DNA of 33,319 nucleotides from Lishizhenia tianjinensis (GTDB lineage: Bacteria > Bacteroidota > Bacteroidia > Flavobacteriales_D > Crocinitomicaceae): contig CAMDLY010000027.1 of assembly GCA_945902115.1 (NCBI GenBank), positions 1-33,319 on the forward strand, read 5' to 3'. A program made the position numbers and the translations under genes. How positions within the stretch are numbered: the first letter of the stretch is position 1; every line of letters starts with the position of its first letter. The notes below the pieces were generated by a model. It saw only the letters and a program-made list of their open reading frames with translations, was not told the origin of the DNA and did no database searches. This document shows, one piece after another, positions 1-8,099 of this stretch.

Positions 1-686
1 ATAATGACAGTGGGGCGGAGAAAATTAATTGATTTCACTAATGAGTCATACGGTAAACTTTGCCCTAAATAAAATGAAGCAACCCCTTGTTTTCTCAATA
101 AAAATTGATAAAACAGTAATCCCAACTCGTGCCACTCATGCTCTGGAAGGAATAAAAGTACTTTATGTCCCTTGACTTCTGGAATGGGTAAACTATCGGT
201 TTCAGCAATTACTTTGTGCCTTATAACATTTGACATAAAATGTTCTTGGGCCGGATTTATACTCCCTACTAAAAACATTACACCAATGCGGTCTAGAAAA
301 GGAATTAGATGTTCGTTGAAAGCTCTTTCCAGTCCTATTTTATCAATAACCGCTTGAAGGGTATTCGTAAAAAGTCTTTCATCCATCTCAATCAACGCAA
401 GAACAAACTGTTCACCACTGGTATCAAGTACGCTGATGCCATGAAAATCCCAAACTTTTTCTGCAATTTGATTTTTTGTAAGCGCAGCTATTTTGGAAAT
501 CTTTATGCCGTGCTTGTTAAGTAAACTTATATTCAATAAAAAACTTAACTCCTCATCAGAATATGTACGAATTTGTGTGTCCGTTCTCTCTGGAACTAGA
601 ATGCCATAACGCTTTTCCCATATACGAAGGGTATGGGCCTTAATTCCAGTAAGTACTTCAACATCTTTTATCTTATATTCAGCCAT
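1..686 (-). CDS. MerR-family regulator with B12-binding domain (partial, C-terminus beyond window)
   Basis: Read on the minus strand from an ATG at 686 to the window edge, this is 228 codons with no stop. Residues 1-75 form a MerR-type winged-helix DNA-binding domain (start MAEYKIKDVEVLTGI, with the HTLRIWEKRYG turn). A helical bundle and the start of a cobalamin-binding Rossmann domain follow. E184-x-H186-x-x-G189 (EWHELG) matches the E/DxHxxG motif whose His binds cobalt in CarH-type photoreceptors. The CarH W-x9-EH motif is present as F138-x9-E148-H149, so the Trp is replaced by Phe. In this family the protein typically represses stress or carotenoid genes and responds to light through adenosylcobalamin. 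Whether it binds B12 here is inference. It diverges from yihA, with 74 bp between start codons. Family confidence is high; ligand and target genes are unknown. Confidence 0.88.
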   Translation of the reverse strand, partial: MAEYKIKDVEVLTGIKAHTLRIWEKRYGILVPERTDTQIRTYSDEELSFLLNISLLNKHGIKISKIAALTKNQIAEKVWDFHGISVLDTSGEQFVLALIEMDERLFTNTLQAVIDKIGLERAFNEHLIPFLDRIGVMFLVGSINPAQEHFMSNVIRHKVIAETDSLPIPEVKGHKVLLFLPEHEWHELGLLFYQFLLRKQGVASFYLGQSLPYDSLVKSINFLRPTVI

Positions 687-747
687 ATTTAACTTCTCCA
701 AAACAAACCTATGGTAATTTTGTTCGCAATCCTAACGCTTAATACCA

Positions 748-755
748 TAAATTTG
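748..755 (+). promoter_or_regulatory. Bacteroidota -7 box TAAATTTG upstream of yihA
   Basis: TAAATTTG fits the Bacteroidota consensus TAnnTTTG. Its last base is only 5 nt before the yihA ATG, so the expected transcription start falls on or next to the start codon. A TTG at 720-722 could be the -33 element, but the 25-nt spacer is long. Confidence 0.55.
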
Positions 756-760
756 TATTT

Positions 761-1351
761 ATGATTATAAAATCAGCAGAATTCTGCATTTCGAATACGG
801 AAGTATCCAAATGCCCAACAGACGACTTACCAGAATTCGCCTTTATAGGAAGAAGTAATGTTGGGAAATCTTCCCTTATAAATATGCTCACAGGGAAGAA
901 AAATTTAGCAAAAACATCAGGAACTCCGGGAAAAACACAATTAATCAATCATTTTTTAATTAATGAAAAGTGGTATATCGTAGACTTGCCGGGTTACGGT
1001 TATGCAAAGTCTTCAAGAAGCAATCGCTCAAAATGGGAAAAGTTTATCGCTGAATTTTTATCTAAAAGACAAAGCTTGCAAAATACTTTTGTGCTTATAG
1101 ATTCGCGCCTTGAACCACAAAAAATAGACATAGAGTTCATGATATGGTGCGCAGAAAGACAATTACCCTTTTCCATGATTTTTACTAAAATTGATAAACT
1201 CTCTAGCACTGCGCTACAAAAAAATATTGCACGCTACAAAAAAGAAATGTTAAAATCTTGGGAGGAAATGCCTCCTATTTTTTCAACTTCTAGTGAGTCC
1301 TCTTTTGGTAAAGAGGGAATTCTGCACTACATCGAGCAAATTATAGGTTAA
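761..1351 (+). CDS. yihA: Ribosome biogenesis GTPase YihA/YsxC (EngB)
   Basis: TRAFAC-class GTPase of 196 aa, the usual size for the EngB/YihA/YsxC family, which is required for late assembly of the large ribosomal subunit in the cytoplasm. All G motifs are visible: G1 GRSNVGKS at residues 30-37, a G2 region around SGTPGKT (53-59), G3 DLPG at 75-78 followed by YGYA, G4 TKID at 142-145, and G5 STSS at 175-178. The ATG at 761 lies directly behind a TAnnTTTG promoter box with essentially no room for a leader or Shine-Dalgarno site. Its stop shares the bases TTAA with the stop of the convergent lipoprotein gene. The identification is secure. Confidence 0.97.
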   Translation: MIIKSAEFCISNTEVSKCPTDDLPEFAFIGRSNVGKSSLINMLTGKKNLAKTSGTPGKTQLINHFLINEKWYIVDLPGYGYAKSSRSNRSKWEKFIAEFLSKRQSLQNTFVLIDSRLEPQKIDIEFMIWCAERQLPFSMIFTKIDKLSSTALQKNIARYKKEMLKSWEEMPPIFSTSSESSFGKEGILHYIEQIIG

Positions 1352-1905
1352 GGGAGTTTAATTGTAGACCAACTAGCGCATAGCCAGTCGTTTTGCCGTT
1401 TATCAAACTTGATTTCTACTTCGCTGTTTTCTCCGATCGAAATATTGACTAATACTTGTTGTTCCATAATCCTCATGTCGGAAATTATCAATCTTGATTT
1501 CCAATTAGTAAAATCATTGCAATCACACCAAACATTTTTCTCGAAGTAGGGATTAATGTCACTCAGTATATGCGAAACTTCTTTATTCTTTATCTGCTGA
1601 TCAATGGTAAAAGCGATGGATTTATAGTCTTCAATAAAGGAATTAGTAAACAGTGAATCTTTAGATAATGCTTTAACATGTTTGTCGAATTCAACCCAAT
1701 CAATACCTGTATAAAGAGAGTCCCCGTCATTGGATATTAGCTCAAAATCACTTACTGAGTCGTGCAAATTAAGGGTGAGTATCTTTCGGATATTAGCTTC
1801 TATTTTTTCCTTATCCTTTACATTTAGCAGTATTGATGTAGCTTTCTCTTCTTGACAACCCGTGAACAGAAAAACTAAAAAAACCAATACGTAATAATTT
1901 TTCAT
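1348..1905 (-). CDS. Lipoprotein of unknown function
   Basis: This 185-aa protein begins with a lipoprotein signal peptide: [17 protein letters not shown], with lipobox FTGC and the lipidated Cys at residue 17. The mature part is acidic, without membrane segments, and contains W-C-D-C-N-D near residue 130 and a second Cys near the C-terminus (WLCASW). I do not recognise the family; the size and alternating pattern would suit an NTF2- or DUF-type periplasmic fold, but that is a guess. It is convergent with yihA, and the two stop codons overlap in the palindrome TTAA (1348-1351). Confidence 0.8.
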   Translation of the reverse strand: MKNYYVLVFLVFLFTGCQEEKATSILLNVKDKEKIEANIRKILTLNLHDSVSDFELISNDGDSLYTGIDWVEFDKHVKALSKDSLFTNSFIEDYKSIAFTIDQQIKNKEVSHILSDINPYFEKNVWCDCNDFTNWKSRLIISDMRIMEQQVLVNISIGENSEVEIKFDKRQNDWLCASWSTIKLP

Positions 1906-1920
1906 GGTGAATATTTTTTA

Positions 1921-1928
1921 CAAAGTTA
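1921..1928 (-). promoter_or_regulatory. -7 box TAACTTTG for the 1348-1905 lipoprotein
   Basis: Read on the minus strand this is TAACTTTG, an exact TAnnTTTG match, 15 nt before the ATG at 1905. I see no TTG at the usual -33 distance. Confidence 0.5.
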
Positions 1929-2091
1929 CCAATTGATCGAAAGCTAAAACTTAATTTCATCACAAGTTAAGTCGTAACTCTAAATAAAAATATATCCTTT
2001 TGTAAAAAAAACTATTTTTACAGATCACACGTAATCTTAGTTATTTCCAGTTCCATGAATTTAAGATTTACAAACTTATTAAACTTAAAAA

Positions 2092-3075
2092 ATGATTCTT
2101 GTTACAGGAAGTTCGGGGCATATTGGAAACGTATTGGTAAGAAAGTTACTGGAGGGAAAAGACAAAATCCGTATTTTGACAAAAGATGGTCAAATTCCGC
2201 GTTGCCTATCTGATCTTCCTTTAGAAGTCTATAAAGGAAATTTAAAAGATAAAATTGCCGTTGACAAGGCAGTTGAAGGGGTTGAATACGTTTTCCATTT
2301 GGGTGGTATTATTTCAATTTCCACGTACAACTCCGCTGAGTTAACAGCTGTCAATGTTGGCGGAACTCAAAATATTGTTGATTCCTGCATCAAGCATGGT
2401 GTAAAAAGACTTGTTTACACAAGTTCTGTTCACGCGCTTCCTGAAGGTGAATTCGGTAAACCAATCACCGAAGACAACGATTTCGAAAATCATAAATTAT
2501 TTGGTGCATATGCGCGAACCAAAGCTGCAGCGACTGAAAAGGTATTGGAAGGGGTGAAAAATGGACTTGATGCTGTTATTTGCTTCCCCTCGGGTGTTAT
2601 CGGTCCGTCCGATTTCCGAGGTTCCGAAGCTGGGCGACTCATTCGCGATTACGCAACTAATAAACTTCCTGTTTATATAGATGGAGAGTACAATTTTGTA
2701 GATGTTAGAGATGTTGTTGAAGGTTTGATTAGTGCACAAATTAAAGGAAGAAAAGGGCAAGGTTATATTTTGGGTGGCCATCGTATGTCATTAGATCAAT
2801 TTTTTTCTATTCTTTCAGCATTTGAAGAAAAAATGAAGAAACCTAAGTTTAAAATTCCTCTCAGTATTGCGATTCCAATGGCATGGCTTGTGGAAACTTT
2901 CTGCTTAGTTTTTCGAATTAAACCCTTGTTTACGGTCTATGCTATAAAAGTTCTGCAATCCAACTGTGAAATCTCCAGTGACAAGGCAAAAAAGGAATTA
3001 GACTTCCGTGCACGCTCTATAAATGAAAGTATCAAAGACGGACTAACATGGCTCAAAGAAAATAACAAAATCTAA
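2092..3075 (+). CDS. NAD-dependent epimerase/dehydratase (extended SDR)
   Basis: This 327-aa protein has the extended short-chain dehydrogenase fold. The NAD(P)-binding motif GSSGHIG is at residues 6-12 (GxxGxxG), TSS at 110-112 supplies the active-site Ser region, and the catalytic Y140-x-x-x-K144 is intact (YARTK). It resembles dihydroflavonol 4-reductase, 3-beta-HSD and NAD-dependent epimerase families. The hydrophobic stretch near residue 260 (SIAIPMAWLVETFCLVF) resembles the C-terminal membrane-associated helix of 3-beta-HSD-like members. The substrate cannot be told from sequence. The stop (3073-3075) overlaps the next start by one base (TAATG), so the two SDR genes are probably translated as a pair. 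Confidence 0.85.
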   Translation: MILVTGSSGHIGNVLVRKLLEGKDKIRILTKDGQIPRCLSDLPLEVYKGNLKDKIAVDKAVEGVEYVFHLGGIISISTYNSAELTAVNVGGTQNIVDSCIKHGVKRLVYTSSVHALPEGEFGKPITEDNDFENHKLFGAYARTKAAATEKVLEGVKNGLDAVICFPSGVIGPSDFRGSEAGRLIRDYATNKLPVYIDGEYNFVDVRDVVEGLISAQIKGRKGQGYILGGHRMSLDQFFSILSAFEEKMKKPKFKIPLSIAIPMAWLVETFCLVFRIKPLFTVYAIKVLQSNCEISSDKAKKELDFRARSINESIKDGLTWLKENNKI

Positions 3076-4034
3076 TGAAGCAGAAAGTTTTAGTCATTGG
3101 TGGATTTGGTTTTATCGGACATCATGTAGTTCAAGAACTTCTCAAAAATGATTACGATGTTGTCACTGGTTCAAGAAATCGTGACGCAACGGGAGACAGA
3201 ATTAGTACGGCTTACATCCACCTTCATGAAATGTCGGATGAAGAGTTGCGTCTAGTTTTGGAAAATGTTGATTTTATTGTTTTTGCTGGGGGAGTAGATG
3301 ATCGCTCAATGCCCGAAGGGGATGCAAGCTCTTTTTTTTATAATGGGAACGTGCTTCCGTGTGTTCGCTTAGCGACAATTTGTGCAGAGTTAAAGACGCA
3401 GAAAATAATTATTTTAGGGTCCTATTTTTCTCATTTTAACCGAGTAAAACCGGAGTGGAAAATGGCAGAGAGACACTGCTATGTCAGGAGTAGGGCATTG
3501 CAACAATCGGAGACAGTAAAAGCCTCACAAGGAAAAACAAAAATAATTACACTAGACTTACCGTACATCTTTGGGGCAAGTCCTGATAAAATCCCACTAT
3601 GGAAACCATTGATAAATTACATTCGTTGGTCACCAATTATTTTTTACACGAGGGGTGGAACAAACATTGTTTCCGTAGAAGAGGTTGCAAAAGCAACTTT
3701 AGGAGCAATAAAAAACGCAGAACACAATGAAAATTGGGTCGTTGGCGATAGAAATGTGCCATGGAAAGAAATGATTACACTAATTGCCAATGCCTTAGGC
3801 AAAAAAAGGATGGTTGTCAGTATTCCAAATTTTATCATTCGAATCATAGCACTTTTAGTTTGGGGCTACTTCTCATTGCGAAAAAAAGAGTTTGGTCTGA
3901 ATCCATTTTACTTTGTAACAACTCAATGCACAGAGACATTTTTAGACACCTCTTCATCGATGGAAAAATTAACATATTCGCATGCTGATATGCAATCGTC
4001 CATCAATGAGACAGTCAAGGCATGTAATTTTTAG
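3075..4034 (+). CDS. SDR-family NAD(P)-binding protein, atypical active site
   Basis: 319 aa. The N-terminus has an extended-SDR nucleotide-binding motif, GGFGFIG at residues 9-15. The expected YxxxK is instead Y136-V-R-S-R140, so the Lys is replaced by Arg. A hydrophobic helix lies around residue 255-270 (FIIRIIALLVWGYF). The start overlaps the stop of the preceding, catalytically complete SDR by one base, which suggests a joint role, perhaps a heteromeric or consecutive step. Function unknown. It could be a true reductase tolerating Arg or a non-catalytic NAD-binding partner. Confidence 0.8.
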   Translation: MKQKVLVIGGFGFIGHHVVQELLKNDYDVVTGSRNRDATGDRISTAYIHLHEMSDEELRLVLENVDFIVFAGGVDDRSMPEGDASSFFYNGNVLPCVRLATICAELKTQKIIILGSYFSHFNRVKPEWKMAERHCYVRSRALQQSETVKASQGKTKIITLDLPYIFGASPDKIPLWKPLINYIRWSPIIFYTRGGTNIVSVEEVAKATLGAIKNAEHNENWVVGDRNVPWKEMITLIANALGKKRMVVSIPNFIIRIIALLVWGYFSLRKKEFGLNPFYFVTTQCTETFLDTSSSMEKLTYSHADMQSSINETVKACNF

Positions 4035-4079
4035 TCGAAATTAGACCCCTTACCAAAGCCATATCAAAAATTATCGAAA

Positions 4080-4107
4080 TTGATATAACAGTATATCTGT
4101 ATCTTTG
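4080..4107 (+). promoter_or_regulatory. Bacteroidota promoter of the RlmI-like methyltransferase
   Basis: TTG at 4080-4082, a 17-nt spacer, then TATCTTTG at 4100-4107 (TAnnTTTG). The box ends 5 nt before the ATG at 4113, so the transcript is predicted to start at or next to the AUG. This also argues against a GTG start at 4107, which would lie inside the promoter. Confidence 0.7.
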
Positions 4108-4112
4108 TGGAT

Positions 4113-4970
4113 ATGTCACATCCAAGAACCTACAGCTTACCCTGGGAAGATTACGAATTAATTGATGCAGGAGGGGGAAAGAAATTAGAGCGTTGGGGAA
4201 AAATATTTACCATTCGACCGGAGGTGCAAGCCTATTTCCAAAGTGTAGAACCATTTACAGAATGGAGAAAAAAAGCCCACTGGGAATTTATTGAAACGTC
4301 GGGAACAAAAGGAAAGTGGAAATGCCTGCAACCCAATGCGCCAAATAAGTGGCAGATAAAGTACTCCAAGTTGGTTCTAAACCTTGAACTTACCAACTTC
4401 AAACACCTCGGTATTTTTCCGGAGCAACGTACGAATTGGGATTGGGTAATGGACTCACTTGCCTCTACGGACAAAGCCATTAATTTATTCGCCTACACAG
4501 GGGTTATGTCTTGTATTGCCCGACAACGTGGAGCTGAGATTACGCACGTTGATGCCGTAAAACCCGTCATAAGTTGGGCTAGGGAAAACATGGAGAGTAG
4601 TCGCTTACTGAATATAAAATGGGTTCACGAAGATGCCTTAAAGTTTGCCCAGCGGGAAGAAAAAAGAGGTAATACCTACGACGTAATCGTTATGGATCCT
4701 CCGGCATGGGGTATTGGCGCGAAAGGCGAGAAGTGGAAATTAGAAGATAAAATCGATTCATTGATGAGTACAGCAGCAGCGCTCCTCTCTCCCTCGGGTC
4801 GCTTGGTTATGAATACATATAGTCCAATGGTTTCTTATGAGTTGCTGCAAGAGTTAGCCGAATGTTATTTTCCTGAAATGAAATGCGAATTAACCGAACT
4901 ATTTATGGACTCGAAGTCTGAGAAACATGTATATTTTGGAAATTTAATGAGAATATACTCTAAGAGTTAA
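4113..4970 (+). CDS. Class I SAM-dependent methyltransferase (RlmI-like)
   Basis: 285 aa from the ATG at 4113. The SAM-binding motif I is NLFAYTG at residues 124-130, an acidic residue follows beta-2 (HVDAVK), and the catalytic-loop motif DPPAWG is at 195-200. This pattern matches the Methyltrans_SAM family, whose best-known member RlmI methylates C1962 of 23S rRNA at C5. The PUA-like N-terminus of RlmI is not obvious here, so the exact target base is uncertain, though an RNA-modifying role is likely. An upstream GTG at 4107 is rejected because it overlaps the -7 promoter element. Confidence 0.85.
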   Translation: MSHPRTYSLPWEDYELIDAGGGKKLERWGKIFTIRPEVQAYFQSVEPFTEWRKKAHWEFIETSGTKGKWKCLQPNAPNKWQIKYSKLVLNLELTNFKHLGIFPEQRTNWDWVMDSLASTDKAINLFAYTGVMSCIARQRGAEITHVDAVKPVISWARENMESSRLLNIKWVHEDALKFAQREEKRGNTYDVIVMDPPAWGIGAKGEKWKLEDKIDSLMSTAAALLSPSGRLVMNTYSPMVSYELLQELAECYFPEMKCELTELFMDSKSEKHVYFGNLMRIYSKS

Positions 4971-5531
4971 TAAACAAACATATATTTAAAGCTACCGAGA
5001 GATTAAATCCCAAAGTTGTTTTCTTATTAAGTGTCCGTCTGAATTTCTTTCCTTACTCATTGCATCGGATTTTGTCATTACTGATTGAAATAATTATCTA
5101 CGAGATCTCTACTGCCCGTTTTAAAATACTTTTAGGCAAAGAAAAACAATGTCGGTTGAAATTTATTGTAAATTGAGTGTTCGCAATCGTACCAGTAAAA
5201 TACTTAAATGTTGAAAATCAATAATTTAATCGAAGCGAGAGCTATTTTGTGAATATTACCGAACAATCTTCGGCCTTGATTTTTTAGCTTCGCTGCTACT
5301 TCGTGGTGATTCTTTTTCATCGAGGAAAAAGAATGGCAAATGAAAATATTAACTCAATTTGGGATTTTCATTAGGATTATAATTTTAACTATTGGTGGGA
5401 CGAAAGCGCACACTCAAGTATTGTAATTAAACTAATCAAAGCCAACAACATTCTGTAGCAGAAATGTTTAAAAAATGTTATTTAGCTTTAAAGACTCGTA
5501 TTTGGTCGTATTTTTGAAAAGAGTAATTATC
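4971..5531. other. 561-bp stretch without a convincing gene
   Basis: No open frame here has a credible start and composition. The notable structure is the perfect hairpin at 5309-5334, listed separately. The surrounding bases (about 5230-5345), with CTTCGCTGCTACTTCGTGG just before the hairpin, have the look of a dispersed intergenic repeat. Only a genome-wide search could show this. No clear promoter for the downstream gene was found. Confidence 0.6.
5309..5334. repeat. Perfect 10-bp inverted repeat (hairpin)
   Basis: ATTCTTTTTC (5309-5318) and GAAAAAGAAT (5325-5334) pair perfectly around the 6-nt loop ATCGAG. It is neither directly after a gene nor followed by a T-tract on the plus strand, so it is not an obvious terminator. 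It may belong to a longer dispersed element. Confidence 0.6.
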
Positions 5532-6443
5532 ATGGGTAATTTTTTCAGTTGCATAGTTTCGTCAAGCCTTATGTTTCTAGTGTGCTCAACTAATTTGATT
5601 GCTCAAATTAGTTTCGCGGACTCGAGTGATTCGTCAGATAATATCAAGACGCCTGAAATATATGAGTTTCGCTTTTCTAAAATAGATCGCGATACTATTT
5701 CACTGGACATAAATGACATTTTAGTGAGTGACTCTTTTTGTGCACAAGGAATTCCCTATACTTATGATGCCTTGCATTCATTCAACGCACGCAGAATGGA
5801 TCGCTTTGGAGGTTACCTCAATGTAAAAATAAACAAGGGACTAGAAGAGTTGCGAAATAAGGGTTTTCAGTCTGACATCAAAAAACTATATATCCAAATT
5901 AATCCAGTGAGTTTAAAAGTTTATTGGGTGGCTATTCTAGGGCCTAGTATGGACGGCCTATCTTATGTGCGGGTGGATAGCCGTGGCTCCGCGGGTGGTG
6001 GCCTCACGGCAGTGGAGAAGCAATTACCACGAATGCATAGAATTTATGATGGCCTGAGTTCACATAAGTTTTTAGAGTTTAATGAAGATGTTAGAGTATT
6101 TTATGATTGGAATGGAAACCAACTATGTGACTTCCAAGGCACCATCAAGATTATCCAACATTTTTATAAATATGGAACGCGTGATCCTGCTAGTATTCCT
6201 AGCGTGTTAGAAAATCTCCCCAATAAATCGGATTCACTCTCACAGAGTCCCTTGATTACAACCGCTAAACCAAAAACGATAGCGATTTCGAAACCTAAGT
6301 TAAAAATGTATAAAGTGAGGGCAGGGGACACACTCTCTGAGATAGCAGAAAAATACCATGTCTCTTTATCACAATTGAAAAAAATAAACAATCTTAGATC
6401 TAATACACTTCAAATTGGACAAACTTTAAAGATACCGAATTAG
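5532..6443 (+). CDS. Exported LysM-domain protein
   Basis: 303 aa from the ATG at 5532. I prefer this start because it places a signal peptide (hydrophobic core then STNLIAQ) at the very N-terminus; an ATG at 5475 would add 19 residues in front. The central region (about 35-215) is unrecognised, with RGSAGGG near residue 153 and aromatic residues. A Pro/Lys-rich linker leads to one C-terminal LysM domain, about residues 257-301 (YKVRAGDTLSEIAEKY ... GQTLKIP), which normally binds N-acetylglucosamine in peptidoglycan. The protein is therefore expected to act in the periplasm or envelope. It overlaps the convergent gene by 18 nt. A very similar LysM ends the SGNH protein at 26607. Confidence 0.85.
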   Translation: MGNFFSCIVSSSLMFLVCSTNLIAQISFADSSDSSDNIKTPEIYEFRFSKIDRDTISLDINDILVSDSFCAQGIPYTYDALHSFNARRMDRFGGYLNVKINKGLEELRNKGFQSDIKKLYIQINPVSLKVYWVAILGPSMDGLSYVRVDSRGSAGGGLTAVEKQLPRMHRIYDGLSSHKFLEFNEDVRVFYDWNGNQLCDFQGTIKIIQHFYKYGTRDPASIPSVLENLPNKSDSLSQSPLITTAKPKTIAISKPKLKMYKVRAGDTLSEIAEKYHVSLSQLKKINNLRSNTLQIGQTLKIPN

Positions 6444-7694
6444 TTCAGATTCTCTTTTCTTTTCCTTGGCGTTTGCCTTTTTTTCTTGTTCCTCGAACTT
6501 CTTTTTGTTTGCGATGAAATCTTTGTTTTTCTCCTCTAATTCTTTCACTGGAATAAAGGCTCTGCCTGTAATGGGAAATTCTTTTTGTAATTCCCCTGAA
6601 TAATAAAATTCAAAACATATTCCTCCAAATGTATATTCTTTTTCTCCAATGATAAAGTTCGACCCTCCAACTTGCGGATCTTTTTTTGGTTTACTTTTTT
6701 CATAACCTAAATTGAATAAAGTTCCGAGAACTTCCGGCCGATTTGCTAAAGAAAATCCCGCTCTCTCCCATTGGGATTGATATTGCCTCAAGAGTAATGC
6801 CGTGTATAAATAGGAATAAAAGTGTTGACCCCCTTGAATGAGTCGTTGTATGACTTTGTGCTTATGTGCAGCAATGGTATCCACCACCCTGTCCGGAAAA
6901 GAGTCTCTAAAGTTGATTACATAACGGAAATAATCCCCGGGGTAAAATTCATTTTTAGGTTGTTGAAGGGTGCGTTCTATGCGAAAGGCGGTATGCTCGA
7001 GAATTCCCGAAACGCCATATCCTCGGTTGGTAGGCAAAAGTAAATTTGTAAAAGGATAAACATATTCTTTGAATTTTTCCCTCCCTGAATTAAACATCCT
7101 TAATTGTTCAGCGATAACACAAACAATAATTGTGCGTGACTCCACTCCTGTTAATCGAGATACGGAATCAATGGCTTCTTTGTCTTTTACCAAGGCCTTA
7201 CTGAACTGTTTCCAAACTGTAAAGTTAGACCACTCATAGACAGATTCTGCATTGAAATTAGTTTGGGAACCAATTTTTGATAGCTCCTCAGCAAAACTTG
7301 GATTATCTTTTTGCGTCAATGCAAAAGCATCAATCATTCTGTTGGCAGTAACTAAATTCCGATCTAATAAATAAGCCTCCATTATGGTTTTTGCGTTCGA
7401 GGGGCGATATTTTGCAATCACACCAATTTTTTGAAAGACCAAAACTTCTTCTCCAGGATTTGAAGCTCCGTCTTTTATAAGTTCGTTACCGTATTTATCG
7501 GCCATTTCCGAAAAGTACCTGCTTTTAAGGTCTATTGCTCCGTCGACATTGGTAAGTTTAAATTCTACCGCAATATACAGACAAATGATAAATACACCCA
7601 TGGCAGCAAATAGATACAGAAAAGTTAAATACGTGTATTTAAGCCACTTTTTCCAGCGCGATTTTTGAGCTTTTTGAGTTAATTCATCCTCCAT
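6426..7694 (-). CDS. Membrane-anchored protein, possibly lysozyme-like fold
   Basis: 422 aa. A positively charged N-terminus (QKSRWKKWLKYTY) precedes one transmembrane helix at about residues 22-46, giving a periplasmic body. The segment around residues 190-245 (IIVCVIAEQLRMF, then GYGVSGILEHTA) resembles the arrangement in lysozyme-like transglycosylases, with a Glu-bearing helix followed by a G-x-x-G-I-x-x-x-TA segment. I cannot prove enzymatic activity. The C-terminus is a highly charged Lys/Glu helix (last ~40 residues). It is convergent with, and overlaps by 18 nt, the LysM protein gene, so both neighbours may act on peptidoglycan. Function call is tentative. Confidence 0.75.
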   Translation of the reverse strand: MEDELTQKAQKSRWKKWLKYTYLTFLYLFAAMGVFIICLYIAVEFKLTNVDGAIDLKSRYFSEMADKYGNELIKDGASNPGEEVLVFQKIGVIAKYRPSNAKTIMEAYLLDRNLVTANRMIDAFALTQKDNPSFAEELSKIGSQTNFNAESVYEWSNFTVWKQFSKALVKDKEAIDSVSRLTGVESRTIIVCVIAEQLRMFNSGREKFKEYVYPFTNLLLPTNRGYGVSGILEHTAFRIERTLQQPKNEFYPGDYFRYVINFRDSFPDRVVDTIAAHKHKVIQRLIQGGQHFYSYLYTALLLRQYQSQWERAGFSLANRPEVLGTLFNLGYEKSKPKKDPQVGGSNFIIGEKEYTFGGICFEFYYSGELQKEFPITGRAFIPVKELEEKNKDFIANKKKFEEQEKKANAKEKKRESELIRYL

Positions 7695-7893
7695 GAGTGC
7701 GAAATTAAAGTAAAGAGATTGGATATAAAAATTATCAAATATTTCTAACTCAAATTATCTTAAAAAGATTCTCCGCTTGACAAATAGATTATCGGTTTGT
7801 ATTTTGTCCAATATAACAAGTTGAGTTCTTTTAACTTCAGGGATATTTAGTAGTAAAAACTCCTAATTAATTCCTTTTCTCACAAACTCGCGT

Positions 7894-7958
7894 AAAATAA
7901 AAAACCCCTAAATAATTGATAAACAACTATTTAGGGGTTTTTTTGTTGACCCACTAGG
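7894..7958. repeat. Left direct repeat / candidate attL (truncated tRNA-Gln 3' end)
   Basis: This 65-bp segment matches 11037-11102 except for one C indel in the hairpin and a small change in the T-run. It ends with TGACCCACTAGG (7947-7958), which on the minus strand is exactly the 3' strand of the T stem plus the acceptor stem of tRNA-Gln (12 nt). The rest of the tRNA is missing. This is the classic footprint of integration into a tRNA 3' end, in which one junction keeps a tRNA fragment. Confidence 0.85.
7899..7944. terminator. Bidirectional intrinsic terminator (left copy)
   Basis: CCCCTAAATA (7905-7914) pairs perfectly with TATTTAGGGG (7928-7937) across a 13-nt loop. A run of six A precedes it and seven T follow, so it can terminate in either direction. 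In orientation it corresponds to the terminator of the tRNA-Gln fragment on the minus strand. Confidence 0.85.
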
Positions 7959-7990
7959 TATGCAGCACCTGTTGTCAATCCCTCAGACAG

Positions 7991-8099
7991 AGCAGGGTTT
8001 TTATTAATGAGCATTCTTATCGAGACCTTATTTTTGTTAATGCAGTACAAGGGTATACAACTGCCATTATGTATTTTTCAAATACTCATCAACCCTGCT
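7991..8099. repeat. 9-bp inverted repeat near the left island end
   Basis: AGCAGGGTT (7991-7999) and AACCCTGCT (8091-8099) are exact inverse copies 91 nt apart, just inside the left att repeat. They could be recombinase-binding arms or chance. Confidence 0.4.

Noticed and set aside
172..524. Plus-strand open frames over the MerR gene
   Set aside because: They lie antisense to a clear MerR/B12 protein and have no coding signature.
2001..2022. Terminator at TGTAAAAA/TTTTTACA
   Set aside because: The stem is almost pure A/T, with no GC core and no convincing T-run, so it is more likely composition than a terminator.
4107..4115. GTG start for the RlmI-like methyltransferase
   Set aside because: The GTG overlaps the last base of the TATCTTTG promoter box; the ATG at 4113 is the credible start.
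7947..7958. Second tRNA-Gln gene
   Set aside because: Only the last 12 nt of the tRNA body (T-stem strand and acceptor strand) are present; no D arm or anticodon arm follows, so it is a fragment left by integration.
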